From assembly GCA_021014325.1 (NCBI GenBank), contig CM037461.1, positions 12,863,501 through 12,927,500 of the forward strand: a stretch of 64,000 nt of DNA, given 5' to 3'. The translations under genes and the position numbers were made by a program. The notes beneath the pieces were generated by a model. That model saw only the letters and a list, made by a program, of their open reading frames with translations, did no database searches and was not told where the DNA came from. This document shows, one piece after another, positions 55,956-64,000 of this stretch. This DNA is from Plazaster borealis (Eukaryota > Echinodermata > Asteroidea > Forcipulatida > Labidiasteridae). Position 1 is the first letter of the stretch. The number at the start of each line of letters is the position of its first letter.

Positions 55956-56357
55956 CAGTAGCACAAGCGTGTACTTTTACAAAATAATTTCTCCAAAATT
56001 TCTTTGTACAAAACGATTTTTAATTTTTATTGTTGTGTCTTTTTTTTTACTGTTATATTTCCATTTGTATGTCAAGAATCAACTGTCAACGGACTTTCAA
56101 TGTAGTGAAATATGGATATGTAAAGTCACATTGTGGTACATGCCTTTATAATCTTTTAAAAAGTATTAATAACAAATTTGGGGTTTGCAATATCCTTTTA
56201 AAAATTGAGACATGTACATATTCATACTACTATGTTGATACATGTTGTACACTACATTACATGTGCAATGATATTAAAATGTTGTAATGCTTATTTCCAC
56301 AAAACGATAAGTAAAATAATATACATGTAAGTGCAATGAAAATTCAGTACAATGTTA
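55956..56357. other. 3' flank of the Helentron
   Basis: AT-rich; the element's 3' terminus should lie here or a little beyond, but I cannot fix it. Confidence 0.4.
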
Positions 56358-57815
56358 TCACTGAAACTCAATTCGTATAGCTTCATGATAACTATAATAA
56401 ATTGGTCTAACAGTGGTCTCTAAGTTCTCCAAGCCTCTTGCATAAACATGATCAAATAATGTTCCATTCTTTGTTGTTGCATCTCTTACATATTGTTTGT
56501 TTCCATGCTCTACCATTAATATCTCAATATGTGAATGATTATCATAAATATTTTCATTAAAATCTCCCATCACTACACATCTACTACTTATCTTGTTGAT
56601 TTCATCAATTAACTTGTTTACATTCTCAATGAAATGTTGCATCCTATAAGTAGGGGGTTGGTAGATGACAACCACTATAAATGAAATGTTAGATATTATA
56701 TGAAACGCAATGTATTCTAGATTCTGTACTGCTAAGTTCAAACGACTGAAGTTTTTATCTCTTTTGCCATACACTGCAACTCCACCATGACTTTGCTGCT
56801 GTAGTGTCTTCATTTGATCATTGTATGACAAAGCTCTCATTTGGTGGTAACATTTGAAATCATCTAAACTGACATTTATAATTTGATTAGCATCTATCCA
56901 TGTTTCTGTAAGGCAGATAAAATCTGAATCCATAATTTCTCTTCGACATTTCATATCTTTATAATAAGGTAATAAACCTTGAATGTTATGCAGCATGATA
57001 GTAGTACCACTGTGAGTTTCGTCTTCATTATTGACACATTCCTCAATTCCACTCACTACAGGCATTGTCTTTAGAGCTTCTGCTACTGATTTATCACAGT
57101 ATATCAACTTTTCATCAAATCCTTCAATAACGAGACCCTTCAGTGATGTCACACGACTCAAACTCACATATGCTTGACCTGCTGAAAATGTGCGTTCAAG
57201 ACACACTACTGCTTTATTTGTTGTCATACCGTATACTTTATGTGCAGTACACGCCCAGGCTAGTTTTAGTTGAAATTGTTTACGGACACATGACTTTCCA
57301 ATATGTTCTTCCTGTACCTCAATTGCAACAGTAGTATTCATATCTGATGAGGCTGATTGTCTTCTTAATTTAGAACCAACATTATTATTATCAAATGTTA
57401 CATTAATATACTTAGGCCCAGATTGATCAGGTAGCATCTCTATTCCATTTACAATTGCAAATGCTCCATTCACAAGTCCATCTGATACATCTATGTTTTT
57501 AGTCAGCATAACTCTAGCACCAATGCCTAGTAATAATGACTGACACAATGAATTTGATCTAACTGATTTCAAAGGTGTGTCTCTCAGTTTCATCTTTCCG
57601 GGTGCATCTCTTTGATAATCCTTAGCTTCAATCAATGTACATTCTGTACAAGTTTTATGAATTCTTAGTAGGTTATATTTATCAACTTGTTTATTAGTTG
57701 GATAGATGTGCAGAGCATTTTCAACATCCTCTCCAGTTTCACAACTACTGAGTACAGCTTTATATTTTTCTGTTAAACTGTCTTTTTTAGTTTTCACCCT
57801 CAATTTATTTAACAC
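56358..57815 (-). pseudogene. Helicase C-terminal half and fused AP-endonuclease-like domain
   Basis: Residues 1-~235 carry helicase motifs of the Pif1-like group: VMLTKNIDVSDGLVNGAFAI, QFQLKLAWACTAHKVYGMT and FSAGQAYVSLSRVTSLKGL. Residues ~270-485 are an endonuclease/exonuclease/phosphatase-type domain with HNIQGL, ICLTETWI, GGVAVY, VVMGDFNENI and a final SYHEAIRIEF. In that last block the usual S-D-H catalytic pattern reads S-Y-H, so the endonuclease may be inactive. The first half of the helicase is in other frames upstream. Confidence 0.85.
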
Positions 57816-57897
57816 TTCTGTAAAATGTACATCATTTTTTTTGTCTCATTATTTCTATTAACTCGATTTTTCTGAAATTATCATGCCACAAATTGGA

Positions 57898-58420
57898 TTA
57901 TATTGTATTGTGATGCAATGATTTCCCTTTAACTAGAGGTAGCTGATAAAAATCACCAACAGCAACAACACTCACATCACCAAATGCACATTGACTTCTT
58001 GTTTGCTTAATCTGTCTTAATCTTCCATGAATATAGCACAACATCTTCTGATCAACCATCGAAACCTCATCGATAATTAATATTTGCAACTGGCTCATAA
58101 GGTAGTGACATATTAGTCGTAATGCTGAGAGGGGAATGTAAAGTTAATCCGTTGATATTAAATGCAGCAACTCCAGTTGGGGCTGTTAGGATTACAGATA
58201 CATCATCAGGATTATGAGTCATTCTTCCAAGTAAACGTACAGCTTCATTATATATACATTTGATTAAGTGAGATATGCCTGTACCAGCTCCTCCAGTAAT
58301 GAACATGTGAAATGGTTCAGGATTCTTGCCATTGACTTTATCAAGACACCATTGTCTAATTTTATAAAATATTTGATTCTGTTTGGCATTTAATGACCTT
58401 ATCAAGGTTTGTGCTTCCAA
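57898..58420 (-). pseudogene. Helicase N-terminal half, Walker A lysine lost
   Basis: The 58420-58067 frame reads FITGGAGTGISHLIKCIY where the Walker A motif needs GTGKS; the lysine is isoleucine. [18 protein letters not shown] follows. A frame change near 58090 leads to the 58098-57898 frame with [13 protein letters not shown] (Walker B) and [11 protein letters not shown]. Another break separates it from the downstream half. Confidence 0.85.
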
Positions 58421-60123
58421 TCTGGGATTTTGGCTTTATGATATTCAATACAATAACTTCTGTCTTCTTTCTTATCTGATTGTAAATCAGGAATACCAAA
58501 CTCATCTTCTTTCTCCTTTGCAACTTGATTAGTTTCATCTCTACATTCATATCTTTCTGATTCAGTCTCTGGACAGATCATTGCCCATGCATCTTCCTGA
58601 GGACCAAACTTTGCCAAATATTCTTCAGCTACTTCTACTGCATCACTGTCTCCTTCAAACTTCTTACGGTTACAATCCACAACAAACTTGACAGAAACAT
58701 TTTACACTTCCAGTTTGACAAAAATCTTCAGAAGTTTCAAGGATTCAGGTTTCAAATGCTTATCAACATGATGTGGCAAGAACAGTTGTAGGATGCTATG
58801 GTAGTATTTCTCTGGGCACTTGACTGAACTAAATCTAGGATACTTTATAACTGCACCATTAGTTCTAGTACGTTTCTGTATATATCCTAAACAGTTTTGT
58901 AATTGATGAACATGTTTGTATGTTTTACCACTGTGAACCTTTAATGCCTCTGTACTTGACAATATTCTATATTCAGAGAAAAATGTTGCGAGACACATTA
59001 CAGCAAATTCATGTGTTTTAGGTCTGGCTTTATATCTATCTAATTTACAAATCATCCATACATTATCATCATCACCATCTGATTTATTCTGAATCAATCT
59101 GAGTGGTAAACTTATTCTAACAAGGTTCTCTCCTAATGATATAAATTCAACTTTACTTGATCCTTCTTTCAACCTCAAATTACACACTCGGAAACATGCC
59201 TCTTGTGCTGAAACTTCTCTAGTTTGTAAATAAACTTGTCCTATAGTTTTCATGCTTTCCTTTGCATCACCAGGCAACCCTTCACTTTGAGCTTGACTGA
59301 GCAATAATCCCATTTCACGTTCAGCTTTTGACATATAAGATGCAACATAAGCTACAGCCCCATAAACATCAGTAATATATTGAATATCTAGACTGGCATT
59401 CCATGCTCGTGATAAGTCTGGATTATACTGGTTCACCCACACATCCTGGGGTTTGCGTTTCAATAAGATACTGTCTTTCTTACTCATAAGTTTATTTGCC
59501 TTCTCAAAGTCTCTTTGATTAATTCCAAGACTCTCAAACATTTCATGTACTGATTTATATGTCTTCTCTTCATTAAGTACCGCTTCGCGTACTGATTTTA
59601 ACAGTTTATTTGCCTTATCAACATCACTAAGTCTAACACAATCTTCATCATCTTCATTATCTACCCTCTCATCATCTCTTAAAATTTCTTTATCTTTATC
59701 ATCATCTCTAGGATCATGTCTTATCACAAAGATTCTCTCAGAAGGAGGTTTCGGAAAATTAAATCTGCATTCAGTTCCCTTCTTCTTACAACTTTTAGAA
59801 TGTCTCCTGCTATGCATTTGAACATTGGATATTATTTCATTCAGTTCATCGTCATCCTCTTTAGCTGGTAATTTACAAGATACATATCTATTAATTAATT
59901 CAACAACCTTGTCATGATTATCATCACTTAGTTCAGGAGCATCTTCAATCCAGAACAAACAATGTGTATGAGGGGAACCTCTCATCTGAAACTCAACTCT
60001 GTAAAAGTAGTCTTTGACCTTTCCAATAGGATTAGCTTCTGACATGATCACCTCTCTTAAAAACATATGAAATCTTCTATCAAATATTCTAGCCACAGTG
60101 ACAGGATTACTCTTCAGTATCAT
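58402..60123 (-). pseudogene. HUH Rep endonuclease (Y2) of the Helentron
   Basis: Nicks and joins single strands in rolling-circle transposition. In the 60123-58702 frame the metal-binding motif is GSPHTHCLFW (H52, H54) and the catalytic tyrosines are Y259 and Y263 in AYVASYMSKAE, the usual Y-x3-Y. A Cys/His-containing KSCKKKGTECRFNFPKPPSE stretch lies between. The frame meets one in-frame TAA after KLEV at 58702 and resumes in the same frame from 58680 (CNRKKFEGDSDAVEVAEEYL), then shifts into the helicase. The Rep catalytic residues themselves are intact. Confidence 0.9.
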
Positions 60124-60144
60124 ACATTTATCATTCCAATCTAA

Positions 60145-61104
60145 TTACTCTATCATCCTTGGATCTCCTTGTTGCTTTAGTATAGTATTTATGACTTCTG
60201 GCCATCTCATATCAGCAGCAGAAAATGAACAGAACCATGTAGGTTTACCAAGTTGTCTAATCATTGCTAATACATCTTTGTGAGCTGATTGCCAATATGG
60301 TGGAGTTCCTCTTATTGGTTTTAAGAATTTGTAACCACTATCAGATTTCAAAATGTTTCTCAATTTGTCTTTATCATTCAGCATTGATGCAGTTACACTC
60401 TGTCCACTTTGTGTTTTTACACAACCTTTACGAAGAGCAATAGATACACATGACAAAACCTGTTCAATCTCGGACATATATTGAGCATAGAAAATATAGT
60501 CTGTATTTTGTGCAAATCTATTGTCTACATTCATTAATCTATTATGCAAATATCTACAAAGTGTTATTCTAATATTGCGTTTATCTTTAAATAACGGACT
60601 GCCATTTGGAAATAATGTAGGAAAGCATTTGGCTTCATTTCCTTCTTCCATCAGTACTCTAACTGGATTGTTGCCTTCACATGGTGCTACACAAAATATA
60701 CCATCAAAATACTGATTTAGAATCTCGTGACCAATATCTGCTGGTTGCATGCAACTATCAAGCTGTATTCCACATAATCGTTCTTCATCAGTAATCTCTT
60801 CATTATCCTCATCTTCTTTTACATTTTCTGTCTCCTCATTTATACTCCTGTCTTCGTTTGACACTTCAGTTATAGGATTAACCCAATCATGTTCAATTAC
60901 AATGTCTTTATACCATTTATTATTCTCCTTTAAATAATGCAAGGCTTCTTCAACATGTTGTTTATTCACATATTTATACTCATAATAACCTTTGTATGAC
61001 AACTTACGTTTTAGCTTGATCTCGATTAGTTCATTTTCTCCACATCTTGGTAATGACTGTACAGATTTTTCAACATTTGCAGGTACACAAACACAGGGTC
61101 CCAC
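60145..61104 (-). pseudogene. Helitron N-terminal region upstream of Rep
   Basis: Contains FPTLFPNGSPLFKDKRNIRI, ICRYLHNRLM-like and WFCSFSAADMRWPEVINTIL blocks, typical of the Helitron-like N domain. It is in the same frame as the Rep part, from which a single TAA separates it (GAG TAA TTA at about 60146), so one nonsense change accounts for the break. Confidence 0.85.
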
Positions 61105-61179
61105 TATTCCATTCTGACTACCTGTGGGAAGATTAACAATTTTCTTAAATGCTATATTTCTAGCTATTGGATGCTGCTC

Positions 61180-61909
61180 TTATGTATTAAGTCTTTGTGA
61201 TACTTCAGGAATTTCTGTCAGTGATAAGTTATTAAGATTTGCCTCTTCAGGTATTCTATTCTTAATCAACTTCCTATGACAAGTATAGCAAATCCACAAA
61301 CAGGATCTAATATCTGACATATTACATTTTTCTGCATTACATTCATCATTACATTGATGCAAGTATTTTTCTGTAATGTGTCCTGAAAGTTGGTATTTTT
61401 TCTTGTTACATTTGACAACTTGGTTTTTAAAGAGCAATTTGCAACAAGCAGCACAAATATAATCCGCACCATGCTTCATTTTGTCTTTGAAATCATTGAT
61501 TACATTGAATGCTTTCTGTCTTTTTTCCTTCCTGGAAACTCTTTGTTGTGAAGTGTTAATGATTGTTTTCTGTTTATGTAGCTGACTTTCATGGTACTTT
61601 TTTCTAATGCCATTAATTACTTTCTGTTTATATAACACATTTCAATGATACTTCATTTTCATTGTATTAATCAGTTTGTTTGTATTGTGCATTTTGAAAA
61701 TATTTCTTTTTCATACTTTCAATTAATGTGTTCTTGTACTTAGAATTGAGAAGACATTTCATTTTGATTCTAAAAATTTTGTTGAGCCTATAACTTGCAT
61801 TACTATAATATCTTGACTTATCAGCAGCATCTTTTGCCCTTCTTGTAACTGATATTTTCTTTGTACTTAGTTTGTCTAGTATATTTGATCTTTTCTTAAG
61901 TCTTGTCAT
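61180..61909 (-). pseudogene. Cys-rich zinc-binding segment of the Helentron protein
   Basis: The 61638-61180 frame has YICAACCKLLFKNQVV, YLHQCNDECNAEKC and WICYTCHRKLIKN, a C-x2-C pair arrangement commonly found before the Helitron N domain. The 61909-61667 frame before it is Lys-rich with repeated KK.Y...YK words. Confidence 0.65.
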
Positions 61910-62280
61910 ATGCCATTCTGTTTGCCTTTAATTTCGTTTCTCTAGAAATTACATTTTCTTGGTATTTGGCATCTGTTTCAAGCACATGTGCAACAGCCAT
62001 AATCTCTACTTCAGTTGCCCAGACTCCAATACAAAACATTCTTTGCCTTTGAACATAATCTTCAACATTATTGAATTCTTCACGTAGATATGAATTGTAC
62101 TGATTGCCATGTTTCAACAAATGATTGACAGTAGCTAGTCTCAATCTCATATGGCTACGTTCACTTCCAGACATTGCAAATGAAATAGCTCAAAAAAAAC
62201 CAGTTTCCATCACCCTGGATATGTCTTAACTCATTTGGATGTCCCATTCTGTCACTTTCTTCAGATACTACAGTTTGTGA
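61896..62280 (-). pseudogene. OTU-like cysteine protease segment, catalytic Cys lost
   Basis: RHIQGDGNWFF stands where OTU proteases have GDGNCFF, so the catalytic Cys is Trp. Next comes a T8 run with a frameshift, then MSGSERSHMRLRLATVNHLL and FCIGVWATEVEIMAVAHVLE, the later OTU blocks. OTU domains in Helitrons are known; this one is dead as written. Confidence 0.75.
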
Positions 62281-63285
62281 GTACACTCTATTAATTCCAA
62301 CTGATTTGCACAAAGACTGCTTGTAATCATATGACAATGCATTGAACTTAAATACCACTTCCTCAGTTATTACTACCATTTCAATGTCATCACTATCTTC
62401 AGTGTTCACCTTATCATCTTTCAAGCCATCTGTAGTAGTTCCACAAAATTCATGATCAGAATCACCGACATTAATAATACATGCACTTTCTTTATTTGGA
62501 ATTTCTCTTGAGGTTTTGTTACCAACATCATTGATTTCAGGTGGCCTTTGTTCCTGTTCAATATCTTCAGCACCAGCAATAAAGCAATTTTGTGTACCAT
62601 CATCCTGACAGACAGTCACTCCTGTAATTTCAAATTGTTCATGGTTATTTAAGTTCATTGAATTAGCCAATTCAGTACAGTACCTGTGAACATCTTGCCA
62701 TGTTGGTGCACATTTCATGATACTTCTTCCTTCACTTGTTAAATGGCCATTACAGCTTCTAGAATGGGAATCAAAGATATAGTACATGCTATTGTGAGAA
62801 ATTACACAAAATGTGTTTCCATTGAAACATATGAAACAACCATTATAGTTCTGCAATGTTTGCTCAAGAGCTCTATCCAGCTGCATCATATTAAATTCTG
62901 AGAAATGACCATCATCTTCAAACAGACCAATCACTGATTCATGATAATTCATAGTAAAGCTCTTGTTGAATACAATTAACTGGATGGGCAATTCATTAAT
63001 TAACAAACAATCGTTGTTCATTGTGGAACTGTTTGCTAAATGACCATATAATTCATTGCCAGTATTTAATATCAAATCCATGTCATTGCTACTCCATTGT
63101 CTCAGATCTTTAATACGATTGTACATCATTGCACACAAGCTGTTTGCAACACACTGTTTACCACTATTTACACCAAATTTTGAATTACCTTGATGGAAAT
63201 TTCCTTGTAGAGCAAAAATGTTGGTCTTTTTCAATATCGCATCTTTCTTCATTTTCTTGTCTTTCAACTCTTCATGAGGAAACAC
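62161..63285 (-). CDS. C76-like (tegument-type) cysteine protease domain
   Basis: The 374-residue frame has ALQGNFHQGNSKFGVNSGKQC with C45, then VANSLCAMMYNR, NGNTFCVISHN and YIFDSHSR with D172 and H174. A Cys near the N-terminus in GxQCxxNS and a D-x-H pair before a hydrophobic strand are what I know from C76 deubiquitinases of herpesvirus tegument proteins and from their relatives in transposons. The frame then runs through an acidic linker into the OTU start. It begins after a stop near 63312. A role in removing ubiquitin from element or host proteins is inference. Confidence 0.7.
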   Translation of the reverse strand: MFPHEELKDKKMKKDAILKKTNIFALQGNFHQGNSKFGVNSGKQCVANSLCAMMYNRIKDLRQWSSNDMDLILNTGNELYGHLANSSTMNNDCLLINELPIQLIVFNKSFTMNYHESVIGLFEDDGHFSEFNMMQLDRALEQTLQNYNGCFICFNGNTFCVISHNSMYYIFDSHSRSCNGHLTSEGRSIMKCAPTWQDVHRYCTELANSMNLNNHEQFEITGVTVCQDDGTQNCFIAGAEDIEQEQRPPEINDVGNKTSREIPNKESACIINVGDSDHEFCGTTTDGLKDDKVNTEDSDDIEMVVITEEVVFKFNALSYDYKQSLCKSVGINRVYSQTVVSEESDRMGHPNELRHIQGDGNWFFLSYFICNVWK

Positions 63286-63324
63286 TGACCTCTTTTCTAA
63301 TCTGTGCAGTTTGGGGGAAGGTTG

Positions 63325-63971
63325 TTAAACACTGTTATCACATTCAAATTCTTTGCTCATTACACACCTAGTATGCTCTATTTTCTTAGCAGTGTCTTTT
63401 GCACTCTTTGTTGGTTGTTTTGTTGCTTTACTTCTCAAAAAGTATCCTCCCCTTTGTTTCTTAATTGGTAATTTATTCTTTGTCACATTATTTGTTTCAA
63501 TGGAACAGTTAACATCGAATCTATGTGGCGCACAACTGTTACAGGAATTGCTGTCAATGTTGACAATCTGTTCATTCTCTTTGTGAGTAGACAAACTGAG
63601 ATCACATAAGTACACATTATAATTTCATACATATTCACGTCTATTGGAATTCCAAAATCACAGAAAAGAGAATTACAATAGTTATTTTCCCTGCACTTGC
63701 AACATACCCATACACATGATTTATTTCTCAAGATGTAATTTCTCTCTGCAACTCCCATGCATTCAACATGATACCACTTACTACATTCACACTGTACCTT
63801 AGCTTCAAATGGTGCAATCATCTTATCACAAAGCCAACACTGGTTTTCATTAACACTTGTAATATCAGATTTAGGAGTCCTTTTTAGTGCACCATTTCTT
63901 CTGTTTTGCCTTGAACTTTCACATGTAGGTTTTCGTACTTCATTTTGAACCACAGGTTGTTCAGTTTCCAC
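63325..63971 (-). pseudogene. PHD finger at the N-terminal side of the Helentron protein
   Basis: The 63971-63483 frame reads NQCWLCDKMIAPFEAKVQCE, CSKWYHVECMGV and VWVCCKCREN, a C4HC3 PHD pattern with W before YH. The frame changes near 63630 to a Lys-rich stretch (63615-63325). Upstream sequence is outside the window. Confidence 0.75.
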
Positions 63972-64000
63972 ACACTGATTTTCATTGGCCTTTTTCCTAT

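Larger units (their letters stand above)
56358..64000 (-). mobile_element. Helentron-like Helitron, decayed, running off the right edge
   Basis: On the minus strand: PHD finger, C76-like protease, OTU-like segment, Helitron N-terminal region, HUH Rep, SF1 helicase, and an AP-endonuclease-like domain fused after the helicase. Rep-helicase-endonuclease in this order is the hallmark of Helentrons (Helitron2). The frame is broken repeatedly by single in-frame stops (near 60145 and 58702) and by frameshifts. The start lies past 64000. Confidence 0.9.

Overview
The window is eukaryotic, AT-rich and made almost entirely of transposable elements and tandem repeats; I find no host gene I can defend. 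Spliced element genes with GT-AG introns, tRNA-derived SINEs, L2/CR1-type LINE tails with (AAT)n, CACTG-ended DNA transposons, a Ty3/Gypsy element and a Helentron point to a marine invertebrate deuterostome. An echinoderm, possibly a sea star, is my best guess from repeat families I recall; this is inference, not proof.

Layout. (1) 139-13591 is a 13.45 kb CACTA/EnSpm-type transposon with CACTG termini and TA direct repeats. On the minus strand it carries a frameshifted C2H2/tnp2-like transposase and a separate multi-exon accessory gene, and it holds SINE, MITE, palindrome and foldback insertions. (2) About 13680-15588 is a satellite array of ~190/209 bp monomers. (3) 15589-27527 is a short LTR-retroelement remnant split by an 11.49 kb DNA transposon (15632-27122, TAA target duplication). 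That transposon encodes a tnp2-like transposase (18198-20263) and an intact six-exon DUF4806-type protein (20584-25203). (4) 27528-29833 is satellite again; its first part is a near-copy of 13871-15588. (5) 29834-40197 is a young Ty3/Gypsy element on the minus strand, inserted inside one satellite monomer with a perfect 4 bp target duplication. (6) 40198 to ~41010 is the rest of the array. (7) 41-56 kb is a patchwork of tandem duplications, SINE and LINE relics and minisatellites. (8) 56358 to past the window end is a decayed Helentron-like Helitron on the minus strand.

Most notable is the Gypsy element. Besides gag-pol it has a helix-hairpin-helix-like module at the Gag N-terminus, a complete PHD finger at the integrase C-terminus, and, in the 3' position where env would sit, a 569-residue ORF with a C2H2-like finger and a TatD-family nuclease domain whose metal ligands all appear intact. 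The two large DNA transposons share a layout, transposase first and then a spliced accessory gene on the same strand, although their termini and accessory proteins differ. The Helentron joins PHD, C76-like protease, OTU-like, Rep, helicase and AP-endonuclease-like modules but is broken at key residues.
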